Shown here in pieces: positions 51,034 through 60,703 of a stretch of DNA of 64,000 bases. Under the pieces are notes generated by a model. It saw only the letters and a list, made by a program, of their open reading frames with translations. It was not told where the DNA came from and did no database searches. The position numbers were made by a program, and so were the translations under genes. This stretch comes from Paenisporosarcina sp. FSL H8-0542 (GTDB taxonomy: Bacteria; Bacillota; Bacilli; Bacillales_A; Planococcaceae), in assembly GCF_038632915.1 (NCBI RefSeq), contig NZ_CP152050.1, forward strand, positions 2,263,001 through 2,327,000, given 5' to 3'. Positions within the stretch are counted from its first letter, which is position 1. Each line of letters begins with the position of its first letter.

Positions 51034-51175
51034 CTAGAGTGGCGCTTTCCGCTTTTCTAGGTCTAGCTCCAAACGCCAGCCTGCTCCTAAGCTTCAGACC
51101 CTCATGCGAAAGCAAGCTTTCGAATCGGGTCTTCCAGCGCCGGAGTCAGGCTAGAGTGGCGCTTTCCGCTTTTCT
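51034..51175. repeat. family-2 repeat between the two DUF881 genes, with 25-bp direct end repeats
   Basis: A 25-base unit (CTAGAGTGGCGCTTTCCGCT plus five more bases) occurs exactly at 51034-51058 and 51151-51175. Between them are GTCTAGCTCCAAACGCCAGC, the hairpin ATGCGAAAGC-AA-GCTTTCGAAT and CGCCGGAGTCAGGCTAG. The right unit runs to the first base complementary to the ylxW stop codon. Confidence 0.8.
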
Positions 51176-51891
51176 TATAACGCTGGCATTTGTATTTTTG
51201 ATTTTTCTTCGATTGTTACCACAATATTATCATTAAGCAATTGATCCAGCACACCACCAGTGAGTTTCAATGATGGCATTAATACAGTTGGATCACCTAT
51301 TGCCTCAATAACGAATGGAGCAGGGAACTGTTTTCCATCAATCGTTATGACCGGACCGTTGCATTTTATGTACGAATTGGCTTGCAATCTTTGTCCATTG
51401 ATAGCTATTGCTTGTGCTCCAGATATTTTCAGTTCATTCAGCACCTGGAATACATGACTTTCGTGAACAATATAGTCATTTGGATTGACTGAAGCTGGAT
51501 CGTACTCGGCATCTTCAAGTTGAACTATTACTCCTTCACCTGTGGAAGGAAGAATTCCTAGAAGTAATCGTAAATCTTCCGCTTCATTTATCAGACTCTC
51601 GTACTGCTCTTCACTTCCTGACAGTGATTTTTCAATCTCGCGAACTTGTTGTTGTCTAGCCACTAATTCTGTTTCCAACTCTTTATTTCGTTCTTTTTGC
51701 TGAATAAGGTCTTCCCTGTAGCGTTCCTCATGTTCAAAATACTTGCTACTGGTAGGATCTCCGCTCATCTTTTTACTGCTCGATAGACTATAGGAATAGG
51801 ATAAAATAAAGCCTAGCACTAGACACACTAAAGAAAAAATAATGCGTTTGTTCACAACCGAACGATTAGGCTTATTCTGGAGTTTTTTCAA
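51175..51891 (-). CDS. ylxW: DUF881 family protein (YlxW-like)
   Basis: This 238-residue protein has one N-terminal transmembrane helix (about 15-35), a coiled coil (E-E-R-Y-R-E-D-L-I-Q-Q-K-E-R-N) and a DUF881 domain with G-E-G-V-I-V-Q-L-E-D-A, V-L-N-E-L-K-I-S-G-A-Q-A-I-A-I-N-G-Q-R and G-P-V-I-T-I-D-G. It overlaps divIB by 20 bases. The stop codon abuts a repeat. Confidence 0.9.
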   Translation of the reverse strand: MKKLQNKPNRSVVNKRIIFSLVCLVLGFILSYSYSLSSSKKMSGDPTSSKYFEHEERYREDLIQQKERNKELETELVARQQQVREIEKSLSGSEEQYESLINEAEDLRLLLGILPSTGEGVIVQLEDAEYDPASVNPNDYIVHESHVFQVLNELKISGAQAIAINGQRLQANSYIKCNGPVITIDGKQFPAPFVIEAIGDPTVLMPSLKLTGGVLDQLLNDNIVVTIEEKSKIQMPAL

Positions 51892-52672
51892 CTTCCTCCT
51901 CCTCCTTTGGCTGTGGATTATACATATCTACATATGTCTGGAAGAAGGATCCCACTTCTATGTCAATGACACCTTTTTCAGATTCACCGATTTGTGCAAT
52001 GATTGATGGATAATAATTCATTTTTTCGGCAAATGACGGAATTACGGCCCTAACTTCAAATCCGTCATTCATAAATAATCGAATGCGGTAAGGGTCTGCC
52101 TTAGATGGAACAGATTCTATCTGTGAAATCATAGACAAAACTTCACCGTTTAATTTGGCAAGTTCCTTCACCATACGAGTCAATGCTTTTGGATTATCAA
52201 ACGCACTTAATACAGGTGCATCGACCGGCGCCATGTTTTCAGAGGTATGATACACAGTTCCATTTTCAAGTACCAAATCAAAGCCATCTTCAGTTTGTAA
52301 ATAGGCTGCTTTTTTCCACTCTTTTAATTCAATTGTTACCGCCGTTAAACCGCTTCGCTTAACTGTGACATCTTGAATCCATTCATTTTTTTGTAAAATT
52401 TCTTCGGCATTACTTGTCCGGATTTCCCACATAGATTGTCCTTTTTGAATACCACTTCGATCAATATATTCGTCACTTGTCGCTAAATTAGACCCTTTCA
52501 CGACAATGGTTTGAACGTGACTATACGGAGATTGAAAATAGAGGAGACCAAGTAAAGTTAATAGGAAAAAGACGAGCAATAACGTGAACTTGCGATTTGT
52601 TCTCTTTTTTCTGCGCTCTCTCAGCGTCGGTATACGGTCTTCAATGTCGATAATTTTATCCACGTTATTCAC
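51872..52672 (-). CDS. divIB: cell division protein DivIB (FtsQ family)
   Basis: DivIB is a bitopic septal protein that complexes with FtsL and DivIC. It has a basic cytoplasmic tail (R-E-R-R-K-K-R-T-N-R-K), one membrane helix (about 27-46), a POTRA domain (V-Q-T-I-V-V-K-G-S-N onward) and the FtsQ/DivIB beta domain. The acidic tail K-E-E-E-E-V-E is encoded in the overlap with ylxW. murG and murB, expected just upstream, are absent. Confidence 0.92.
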   Translation of the reverse strand: MNNVDKIIDIEDRIPTLRERRKKRTNRKFTLLLVFFLLTLLGLLYFQSPYSHVQTIVVKGSNLATSDEYIDRSGIQKGQSMWEIRTSNAEEILQKNEWIQDVTVKRSGLTAVTIELKEWKKAAYLQTEDGFDLVLENGTVYHTSENMAPVDAPVLSAFDNPKALTRMVKELAKLNGEVLSMISQIESVPSKADPYRIRLFMNDGFEVRAVIPSFAEKMNYYPSIIAQIGESEKGVIDIEVGSFFQTYVDMYNPQPKEEEEVEKTPE

Positions 52673-52685
52673 TCCTTCCTATCTA

Positions 52686-53768
52686 TCAGTCTTTTGAAAA
52701 TCGTAGAATTAGCCCGACAATGAGCCAGGTTGAAAGTAAAGATGAGCCACCGTAACTAATAAATGGTAATGTTACACCTGTTACTGGGAATAAGCCAATG
52801 ACCACCCCAATATTTAAAAATATTTGGAAACCAATCATCGATTGAATTCCTGCAATCGCATAAAAACCTACTTTGGTTGGCGCCAATACGGCTAGTCTAT
52901 ATCCTGTGTACAAGAACAGGCAGAACAACCCAATTAACAAGAAAGCACCGATAAAGCCCATTTCCTCCACAATGATCGAGAAAATGAAATCATTTTGTGG
53001 TTCGGGCAAATAAAGGAACTTCTGTCGACTTTGGCCGAAGCCGTGACCAAACAATCCCGATGGTCCGATCGCCATTAAAGATTGGGTACCTTGAAAACCG
53101 CTATTCAATGCATCTTCCCATGGATCGAGGAAGGCATATATACGCTTTAATCTGTAAGGTGCAGAAATGATCAAGCCAACGAGAGCCAATACGCCAATGG
53201 ACCCAATACCAACGAAGAAGCGCACCGGAAACCCCGCGATGAACAACAGGGAAAATCCACCCACAATTAACAGAAAAGCTGAACCAAAATCCGGCTGGAC
53301 CAATATGATTCCAGCGGGAACCAAACAAATCAGTATGGGCTGAACATAGCGTCTTTTGAGTCCAGTAGACTTTTGTGCCAGCATGCAAGCTAGAAATCCA
53401 ATGACTGAAATCTTGACGAATTCAGCAGGTTGCAAGCTGAAACCGGCGATTTGAATCCAGCTTTGGGATCCATTCCTTACAATCCCTAGACCGGGGATGT
53501 ACACCGAAAAAAGCAGAAGAATGGATAAAATATAAGCAATCTTCCAGAATTTCCGATTGCTCAGGAACGTCATTTTCGACATAACAAGTGCACATAACAT
53601 CCCCAAGGTGCCGAACATTGCCTGTTTCCAGAAGAATGGCAAACTGTCTTGGTAATGCACTTTCCCCCAGTAAGAGCCGGCAGAGTAAACAAAAAAATAG
53701 CCAATGACAGTTAATAGTAAACTAGTAAACAGAAAAACATTTGTCGGTCTTTTCTGCAGTTTTGGCAT
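52686..53768 (-). CDS. spoVE: SEDS-family peptidoglycan polymerase, SpoVE/FtsW
   Basis: This 360-residue polytopic protein has about ten helices and SEDS motifs: G-S-Q-S-W-I-Q-I-A-G-F-S-L-Q-P-A-E-F-V-K, P-D-F-G-S-A, and the C-terminal P-F-I-S-Y-G-G-S-S-L. SEDS proteins polymerise glycan strands with a partner class B PBP. Its position after murD and near spoVD matches spoVE of B. subtilis (366 aa), the cortex enzyme. A vegetative FtsW role cannot be excluded from sequence alone. Confidence 0.85.
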   Translation of the reverse strand: MPKLQKRPTNVFLFTSLLLTVIGYFFVYSAGSYWGKVHYQDSLPFFWKQAMFGTLGMLCALVMSKMTFLSNRKFWKIAYILSILLLFSVYIPGLGIVRNGSQSWIQIAGFSLQPAEFVKISVIGFLACMLAQKSTGLKRRYVQPILICLVPAGIILVQPDFGSAFLLIVGGFSLLFIAGFPVRFFVGIGSIGVLALVGLIISAPYRLKRIYAFLDPWEDALNSGFQGTQSLMAIGPSGLFGHGFGQSRQKFLYLPEPQNDFIFSIIVEEMGFIGAFLLIGLFCLFLYTGYRLAVLAPTKVGFYAIAGIQSMIGFQIFLNIGVVIGLFPVTGVTLPFISYGGSSLLSTWLIVGLILRFSKD

Positions 53769-53788
53769 CCCTTCGTCTGTTATTCTTA

Positions 53789-55141
53789 TTAGTTGATTTG
53801 AAAGACTGCTTGGATGAAATCGTCTCCACGCAACTCAAAGTTTGCATATTGATCCCAACTCGCACAAGCTGGTGAAAGCAGAATGACATCATGTGGTTTT
53901 GATAACTCAGTTGCGACATGAACGGCTTGTTGAATATTCTCGACTTTTTCCAAACCTTTAACTCCACATGATTCGGCAAATTCAATAAGACGCTCAGCAG
54001 TTTCTCCAAATGTCACGATAACTTTCACGTTCCCCATATACTCACGCATTTCCTCAAATGAATGGCCGCGATCTAATCCACCAGCAATTAATATGATAGG
54101 TTCCTTGAAGGCTGCGAGCGCACTCTTGGTTGCTAAAGTATTCGTTGCTTTCGAATCATTGAAGAACCTACGTTGCTTCCATTCGCGTACGAATTGTGTG
54201 CGATGTTTTACTCCAGTAAAGGACGTTAAGACATGCTCAATTGTTTCTTTTGGACAAGACATTAAAATGGATGTAGCAACTGCAGCTAAAATGTTTTCTA
54301 GATTGTGTTCTCCAGGCAAAGCAATTGATTTTCTTTCAAGGAATGGTTCGCCGAGCCAATAGATACGTTCAGCATCCGCACTGATTCCATCTTGACGACG
54401 TCCTTTAGTTGAAAACGGCAAAAGTTTTGCTTTAGTTTTGCTTGCATAATTAACCACTGCTGATTGATCTGCATTGTAAATGAAAATATCTTCAGACGTT
54501 TGATTTTTGGTGACTGCAAATTTTGCTTCGCCATATTCTTCGAAAGATCCGTGATAATCCAAATGGGCTTCATATAAATTAGTCAAAATCGAGATTTTCG
54601 GTTTGAATTGATCAATACCCATCAATTGGAATGATGATAATTCTGTTACGATGATTTGGTCCGTCTGTGCCTCTTGCGCAACTGAACAAGCTACCGTACC
54701 GATATTGCCGGCGATTAATGGCTTTTGACCACCTTGATTCAATATATGGAAAAGTAAGGTAGTAGTGGTTGTTTTACCATTCGAACCTGTAATGCCGATA
54801 AACGGAGCCTCGCTTATTAAATAGGCAAGTTCTATTTCTGTCCAAACCGGTATTCCCCGGGAAATAGCGTCACTGACAATCGGGTTGTGATAAGGAATAC
54901 CAGGATTTTTAATTACATATTCGAATCCTTCGTCCAGCAAATCCTCAGGATGTCTTCCGCAAATGACGGTAATTCCTTTACTCAATAAATTCTGTGCATC
55001 TTGACTTTCCTCAAATGGTTTCGCGTCATTGACGGTAACAAAAGCACCTAATTTGTGGAGCAGCTCCGCAGCTGCGACGCCGCTTTTTGCAAGTCCCAGT
55101 ACCAGTACTTTTTTAGATGTAAATTGTGTAATGCTTTTCAT
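53789..55141 (-). CDS. murD: UDP-N-acetylmuramoylalanine-D-glutamate ligase
   Basis: MurD adds D-glutamate to UDP-MurNAc-L-Ala. The 450-residue protein has an N-terminal Rossmann domain (V-L-G-L-A-K-S-G), the ATP loop G-I-T-G-S-N-G-K-T-T-T-T near 116 and a C-terminal ligase domain (N-D-S-K-A-T-N near 320, L-S-P-A-C-A-S-W-D). It directly follows mraY. Confidence 0.97.
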   Translation of the reverse strand: MKSITQFTSKKVLVLGLAKSGVAAAELLHKLGAFVTVNDAKPFEESQDAQNLLSKGITVICGRHPEDLLDEGFEYVIKNPGIPYHNPIVSDAISRGIPVWTEIELAYLISEAPFIGITGSNGKTTTTTLLFHILNQGGQKPLIAGNIGTVACSVAQEAQTDQIIVTELSSFQLMGIDQFKPKISILTNLYEAHLDYHGSFEEYGEAKFAVTKNQTSEDIFIYNADQSAVVNYASKTKAKLLPFSTKGRRQDGISADAERIYWLGEPFLERKSIALPGEHNLENILAAVATSILMSCPKETIEHVLTSFTGVKHRTQFVREWKQRRFFNDSKATNTLATKSALAAFKEPIILIAGGLDRGHSFEEMREYMGNVKVIVTFGETAERLIEFAESCGVKGLEKVENIQQAVHVATELSKPHDVILLSPACASWDQYANFELRGDDFIQAVFQIN

Positions 55142-56113
55142 TTATAATACCTCCATCATAACGACAATAAAGGCTGCAAGGAATGCCGTTGACCAAAAGA
55201 CGACGACAACTTTCCATTCAGACCATCCGGATAATTCAAAATGGTGATGAAGAGGACTCATTTTAAATATTCGTTTTCCAGTCGTTTTAAAACTGATGAC
55301 TTGTAAAATTACGGACAGCGTTTCTGCAACGAATATGATCCCAACAAGCAGCAACAAAAGCTCTTGCTTAACTAAAATCGAAACCATCGCCAGAGCTCCA
55401 CCCAGTGCGAGCGAACCAGTATCCCCCATAAATAATTTAGCAGGATTTGCATTGAAAATTAAGAAACCAAGAAGTGCGCCTGTTACGGCAAACGCGAAAA
55501 TCGCTATATCTTGTTGATTGTAATACATGGCCAATACGCCAAATGTCGTAAAAGCAATGGAGGCTGTTCCTGAAACTAAGCCGTCCAGTCCATCTGTCAA
55601 ATTGACTGCATTCGAGAATCCTACCAGCCAAAACACCATGAATAATACATAGGCAAAGCCAAGATCAACTGACCAGTCCGTGAACGGTATACCTACTGTA
55701 GTTTCAAATGGACCTTGCTTTAACAAGAAGAAAGAGGCTACGGCAATAACGATTTGCCCTATCAATTTTTGTAAGGATGTTAATCCTAAATTTCTTTTTA
55801 ATACAACTTTAATAAAGTCATCCAAAAAGCCAATGACGCCAAAACCGACAAACACGATGACTAAAACAATCGTTTGTGTGGTTAACATTTCCAAATAAAA
55901 AGCAACGCCTAGAGTCGTGAGGACAATGGAAACAATAAAAACAAGCCCTCCCATCGTAGGGGTGCCGGCTTTTTTCATATGGGATTGAGGACCTTCCTCA
56001 CGGATACTTTGACCAAACTTCATTCGCTTTAATGCCGGAATGAAAAGTGGAGTTAACAGTATCGTAAGGAAAAAGCCAATCCCTACAATCATAAGTGTTG
56101 TTGCGAGTGTCAT
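55142..56113 (-). CDS. mraY: phospho-N-acetylmuramoyl-pentapeptide transferase
   Basis: MraY makes lipid I from UDP-MurNAc-pentapeptide and undecaprenyl phosphate. The 323-residue protein has about ten helices and the signatures G-T-P-T-M-G-G near residue 49, F-L-D-D-F-I-K near 96, N-L-T-D-G-L-D-G-L near 170 and M-S-P-L-H-H-H-F-E near 285. murE, normally between spoVD and mraY, is missing. Confidence 0.98.
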   Translation of the reverse strand: MTLATTLMIVGIGFFLTILLTPLFIPALKRMKFGQSIREEGPQSHMKKAGTPTMGGLVFIVSIVLTTLGVAFYLEMLTTQTIVLVIVFVGFGVIGFLDDFIKVVLKRNLGLTSLQKLIGQIVIAVASFFLLKQGPFETTVGIPFTDWSVDLGFAYVLFMVFWLVGFSNAVNLTDGLDGLVSGTASIAFTTFGVLAMYYNQQDIAIFAFAVTGALLGFLIFNANPAKLFMGDTGSLALGGALAMVSILVKQELLLLLVGIIFVAETLSVILQVISFKTTGKRIFKMSPLHHHFELSGWSEWKVVVVFWSTAFLAAFIVVMMEVL

Positions 56114-56155
56114 ATGTATTCTCCTTCAAATAAACGATGGTTGTCGTTATTACTA

Positions 56156-58078
56156 TTATTCACCTAAGTATAAATGAACCGTACCGTCTACAGACATTAA
56201 ACTGTCTGCTTTTGGAAGCTGGGAGATGATTTTATTTCCCGTCCCGTGCCATTCAATTCTGAAAGGCTCTTCCATTTTAATCACTTTATTTTTCTCGAGA
56301 CCTACTAGTTCAGGTACTCGCAATTGCATTGCATCTCCCCAACGATACTCTTTTTCAAGTTGATCTTTGGCAGAATTCTTGAATCCAATAAAAGGAGCAC
56401 TATCTTCAATGATTTGTCCTACAATCGGTGCAGCAATAACTCCACCGAACTGCAACACGTGTTTTGGATTATCTATGGCGATATATACCACGATTTCAGG
56501 GTCGTTAGCCGGTGCAAAGCCAATAAACGAAACAATGTATTGCCCTTCTACATAGCGACCGTTAACAGCCTTTTGAGCAGTCCCTGTTTTCCCTCCAATG
56601 CGCATCGTATCGCGGAATGCATTTCGGCCTGAGCCGTTCGCCACAACTGATTCCAATGCTTCACGAACTTGTTTGGATGTTTCTTCAGAAATAACCTGTC
56701 TTACTTTCGTTGGTTTGTTTTCCTTTATCACTTCGTTCGTTTGTTCATTGTAAATTCGATTTACAACATAGGGTTGAAACAAAGTACCGCCATTGACAGC
56801 AGCTGATACTGCCTGAACTTGTTGAATGGGTGTTGTTGATATTCCTTGGCCGAACGATGTAGTCGCATGTTCGACTGGTCCATAACTTCCTTTAGAAAAC
56901 AGAATTCCTGAGGATTCACCAGCAATGGATGATCCTGTTTTTTGCCCAAAACCAAAATCACGTATGTATTGCGACAGCTTGTCACGTCCAACACGTTGAC
57001 CTAGTTCAATAAAGCCTGGGTTACAAGAGTTTTCAACCACTTCCAAAAAAGTCTGATGCTTATGACCTTCCCTTTTCCAGCATCGCAACCTTGCGCCTTC
57101 GACAATCGCATACCCCGGATCATAAAAAGCTTCTTTTTTTAAATCCACTTTTCCTTCTTCAAGAGCAGCTGCAAGCGTGATTATTTTGAAAGTTGAACCA
57201 GGTTCAAATGTCATCGACACCGGCAAGTTCTGATTATAAACGCTAGGACTCACTTTGTCATATTGTAAAGGATGGAAAGTCGGGAACGAAGCTAATCCCA
57301 GAATCGCTCCTGTTTTTGGATTCATGGCAATTCCCATCGCCTGATCAGCATCATATTTCTTCATTGCCTGGGATAATTCTCTTTCTATCACTTCTTGGAC
57401 ATCTAAATCAATCGTCAAATCGATCGTCGAACCATCCTTTCCTTTCCCCCATTCGTCATTTACATGGGGCAAGGAAGTGCCTTTTGCATCTGTAAATAAT
57501 CTGAGCGTTGATTCTGTCGATGTCAAAAATTCGTTGTATTGATATTCAATACCGGCTAGACCTTCATGATCGTATCCAGTGAACCCCAATAACCGAGACA
57601 ATATTTCATCATGGGGATAATCTCGAACATAGTCAACCCCTGTATATAAACCAGGAATTTTTAAGGATTGGATTTCAATCGCTTTACCGAGCTCTATATT
57701 CTTTCCTGCAGGCGCCAATTTTATTAGGAAAGTTTTTTTACTCATCTGCTCAACCAGTTTATTTTCGTCAATATTAAGAGCTTTGCTTAGTTTTGCAGCA
57801 GCACTCTCAACATCTTCATTTTGAGCAGGCATAAAATACAGCGTCGGTGAGAGCTTGCTTCCTACAATTAATTCACCGTCACGATCGCGAATGTTGCCTC
57901 TTGTCTGTGAAAATGGAATTTCACGATCCCAATTCTCTTCTGCTTTCTCAGTAAGCCATTCATATTGAAAAAATTGCATGTAAATCAATTTCCCCAATGA
58001 TGCAATACTTAAGCAAAAAAAGAGGAGAACCATTGTCCGAACTCTGATTTTCAATTGCTGAGGCACTCCTGCCTTCAT
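56156..58078 (-). CDS. spoVD: class B penicillin-binding protein SpoVD
   Basis: This cortex-specific transpeptidase (about 640 aa, as in B. subtilis) has an N-terminal membrane helix and dimerisation domain. The transpeptidase motifs are S-T-F-K (E-P-G-S-T-F-K), S-C-N and K-T-G-T-A. A single C-terminal PASTA domain (V-P-E-L-V-G-L to L-Y-L-G-E) separates it from PbpB. ATG 58078 has AAGGTG at normal spacing; a GTG three codons earlier is possible. SEDS partner: the spoVE product. Confidence 0.93.
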   Translation of the reverse strand: MKAGVPQQLKIRVRTMVLLFFCLSIASLGKLIYMQFFQYEWLTEKAEENWDREIPFSQTRGNIRDRDGELIVGSKLSPTLYFMPAQNEDVESAAAKLSKALNIDENKLVEQMSKKTFLIKLAPAGKNIELGKAIEIQSLKIPGLYTGVDYVRDYPHDEILSRLLGFTGYDHEGLAGIEYQYNEFLTSTESTLRLFTDAKGTSLPHVNDEWGKGKDGSTIDLTIDLDVQEVIERELSQAMKKYDADQAMGIAMNPKTGAILGLASFPTFHPLQYDKVSPSVYNQNLPVSMTFEPGSTFKIITLAAALEEGKVDLKKEAFYDPGYAIVEGARLRCWKREGHKHQTFLEVVENSCNPGFIELGQRVGRDKLSQYIRDFGFGQKTGSSIAGESSGILFSKGSYGPVEHATTSFGQGISTTPIQQVQAVSAAVNGGTLFQPYVVNRIYNEQTNEVIKENKPTKVRQVISEETSKQVREALESVVANGSGRNAFRDTMRIGGKTGTAQKAVNGRYVEGQYIVSFIGFAPANDPEIVVYIAIDNPKHVLQFGGVIAAPIVGQIIEDSAPFIGFKNSAKDQLEKEYRWGDAMQLRVPELVGLEKNKVIKMEEPFRIEWHGTGNKIISQLPKADSLMSVDGTVHLYLGE

Positions 58079-58136
58079 TTTAACCACACCTTGTTTTTTA
58101 ACAACGTATGATAGGAATGGAGTGCCTATTCAATAT

Positions 58137-60338
58137 TTAATCTTGCGGAAGTGTTTCTTCTCCATCTTTAACCGGCGGTGGTTCTATTTTTTTATTGGTT
58201 TCTTCCGGTGTTTCCAATTTAATAACGATCGGGGTCTGTTCGTTTGCGACCGACCCTTTGGAAACACTTTGACTTACGACATATCCTTCTCCGACGACTT
58301 CAATGTTTAATCCGGAAAGCTTTTGGTATACCCAAATATGACGTTTAGACCAATTCGTAAAGTCCGGTATCGTGATAGGACCTTGTGTTTTCAACAGGAC
58401 CAGACTCCCTGGAAGAATTTCAGTACCAGCAGCTGGAAACTGCTCTTGAACTTTGCCACTCTCTCCGATAGTCACTGCATTCATTTTATGTTCAAGCATG
58501 GTACTTTGAGCCATCGCCAAATCTTTATCTTTCACATCCGGCAGTGTCACTGATGGAATGGATTTTACTTGCTGTGGTTTGATGTTCATGTATTTCAAAC
58601 TATTTTCAGTCACGGATTTGAATATTTCCGAAACAGGAATGGACCCCACTTCACCATCTTTTAATTTCGGTTTGGAAACCGCTACATATACCACCAACTG
58701 TGGATCTTCTGCGGGAGCCATGCCAAGGAATGAATACAAATAGTTTTCATACCCTTTCTGATAGCGTCCAAACTCATCCGGAATTTCCGCAGTTCCCGTT
58801 TTTCCGGCCACCGTATAATCCGTCAGTTCAAATCTTTTAGCCGTCCCGTGTTCAGCCGTAACCGTAGAGGCCAATAACTCCCGCATTTTTTTTGCAGTTT
58901 CCGCAGAAATAGGTTTACCTGCTTGTTCCGGTTTTGAGTCATGCATGACCTCATTGGTAGAGGGGTTTACTATTTTTTCGATAACATACGGTTTCATCAT
59001 GACTCCATCATTAGCAATGGCTGTTTCGGCTTGAATCAGTTGCATAGGGGTCACAGTGGATCCTTGACCAAACGTAGAAACCAGACGGTCGATCGGCCAC
59101 TTACTGATAATTTCCCCGCTTGCTTCATTTGGCAGGTCAATGCCTGTTTTCTTGCCGAAGCCAAATTTGTCCAAGTATTCAAGGAAGACGGTGTCACCCA
59201 GTCTCTCTAGTAAATAAGCCATGGCAACGTTTGAGGATCGTTGGAATCCTTCTTCAAACGTAATCGTACCCCATCCGGTACGATTGTGGTCACGGATTGT
59301 TCGGTCGAGTAATGTATATTGTCCCGATTGGTACCAAGCGTTCGGATCCCATTTGCCTTCTTCCATGGCAGCAGCAACCGTAAACGTCTTCATCGTGGAA
59401 CCTGGTTCTATCGTATTTTCAATAGTTTCATTCAACCAGTTTGTTGTCAGTCCTTCACGTGTTTCCGGATCGAAAGAGGGACGCTGGCTCATGGCCAGAA
59501 TTTTACCCGTCTTCGGGTCTGCGACCATCGCTACTATTTTCTCAGGATTATACTGTTCCTCAACACGACTCATGGCATCTTCAAGGAAATTCTGGACTGT
59601 TTTATCCAGCGTCAGATGAATGTTATGCCCATCCTGTGCAGGCGTCACCATTTCTTCAGAATTCGGTAGTAGATACCCCCATAAATCACTTTCGTATTGC
59701 ACTTTCCCATTTTTCCCAGTTAATTGCTTGTTATAAATCGATTCAAGACCCATTTTACCTACTGTCTGGAAAGTGCCATCTTCCTGTTCTTCTTTCACGG
59801 CAAAACCAATTAAATGAGACGCAAATGTCCCATTTGGGTAAAAACGTTTTAAATCTTTGACAAAAACGAGACCAGGCAATTTATGCTCCGAAATTTTCGT
59901 CATGACTTCATGACTGATATCTCTGCCAGCAGAACCAAATTCAACTTGATAAACGCCTTCTTTCGATAAACGTTCCATTATTTTCTCTTTTGATAATGGA
60001 ATGTATTCAGCAAGTACAGTTGCCGTTTTCTCCACATCATTTACATGTTGTGGATTTTTAGCATCTGCCGTTGCTTCTGGACTGAGCACCGCTACTAATC
60101 GGTAGCTCAATGTATCTTCCGCAATAATTTCACCGTTTTTATCGAGAATTTTACCTCGACTCGAAGTAATCACTTGTTCTCTTTCATATTTAGCGGCTGC
60201 TTTTGCTGCAAGCGCTTGCCCATCCGCTTCTCCCGTGACCTGAATAAATATCATCCTTGACAACAATAGAAAAAAGAGCCCTCCGTAGAACAATAACATC
60301 AGAAAGGCTCCCCATTGAAATCGAAATTTCTTCTTCAT
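58137..60338 (-). CDS. pbpB: class B penicillin-binding protein 2B, septal transpeptidase
   Basis: PBP2B (733 aa) is the vegetative septal transpeptidase. It has an N-terminal helix (about 9-31), a dimerisation domain (about 60-225) and the motifs S-T-M-K (E-P-G-S-T-M-K), S-S-N and K-T-G-T-A. Two C-terminal PASTA domains follow (V-T-L-P-D-V-K onward and I-T-I-P-D-F onward). It overlaps ftsL by 4 bases. Confidence 0.95.
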   Translation of the reverse strand: MKKKFRFQWGAFLMLLFYGGLFFLLLSRMIFIQVTGEADGQALAAKAAAKYEREQVITSSRGKILDKNGEIIAEDTLSYRLVAVLSPEATADAKNPQHVNDVEKTATVLAEYIPLSKEKIMERLSKEGVYQVEFGSAGRDISHEVMTKISEHKLPGLVFVKDLKRFYPNGTFASHLIGFAVKEEQEDGTFQTVGKMGLESIYNKQLTGKNGKVQYESDLWGYLLPNSEEMVTPAQDGHNIHLTLDKTVQNFLEDAMSRVEEQYNPEKIVAMVADPKTGKILAMSQRPSFDPETREGLTTNWLNETIENTIEPGSTMKTFTVAAAMEEGKWDPNAWYQSGQYTLLDRTIRDHNRTGWGTITFEEGFQRSSNVAMAYLLERLGDTVFLEYLDKFGFGKKTGIDLPNEASGEIISKWPIDRLVSTFGQGSTVTPMQLIQAETAIANDGVMMKPYVIEKIVNPSTNEVMHDSKPEQAGKPISAETAKKMRELLASTVTAEHGTAKRFELTDYTVAGKTGTAEIPDEFGRYQKGYENYLYSFLGMAPAEDPQLVVYVAVSKPKLKDGEVGSIPVSEIFKSVTENSLKYMNIKPQQVKSIPSVTLPDVKDKDLAMAQSTMLEHKMNAVTIGESGKVQEQFPAAGTEILPGSLVLLKTQGPITIPDFTNWSKRHIWVYQKLSGLNIEVVGEGYVVSQSVSKGSVANEQTPIVIKLETPEETNKKIEPPPVKDGEETLPQD

Positions 60339-60703
60339 TGTCCCGGTACGACCTTCACATTTTGCTCGTTCAGTTTCAAGCCAAGTGCTTTAGCTTTTTC
60401 CCAAACTCGCTCATACTTTGAGAGCTCACTAACTTGAATGGACAAATCTGTATTCTGTTTTTTTGTTTCATCGATTTGCTGTTCAATTGATCGAATGTCT
60501 TGAGCAGATGTGTGAATGCTTGCTTGTGTCTGTAAAATCATCACACAAAACAATGCAACGATGGATACGAAGACTGCAAATAATATTTTCTCACCTTTAG
60601 TAAAAATTTTCCGTTCCGGCTTAGTGGACGGATGGATGGCAGGCTGTGGATTAACGACAGGCTGCTTTATGTAAGTTGTTTGTGTTTTTGCGTGCATTGC
60701 CAT
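60335..60703 (-). CDS. ftsL: cell division protein FtsL
   Basis: The 122-residue bitopic protein has a cytoplasmic tail, one membrane helix (about 39-60, L-F-A-V-F-V-S-I-V-A-L-F) and an external coiled coil (S-I-E-Q-Q-I-D-E-T-K-K-Q-N). Sequence conservation in this family is low; the call rests on topology, size and position between rsmH and pbpB. Confidence 0.9.
   Translation of the reverse strand: MAMHAKTQTTYIKQPVVNPQPAIHPSTKPERKIFTKGEKILFAVFVSIVALFCVMILQTQASIHTSAQDIRSIEQQIDETKKQNTDLSIQVSELSKYERVWEKAKALGLKLNEQNVKVVPGQ

Noticed and set aside
52686-53768. Calling the SEDS gene ftsW with certainty
   Set aside because: Length and position favour spoVE, but SEDS paralogues cannot be separated securely without the rest of the genome.
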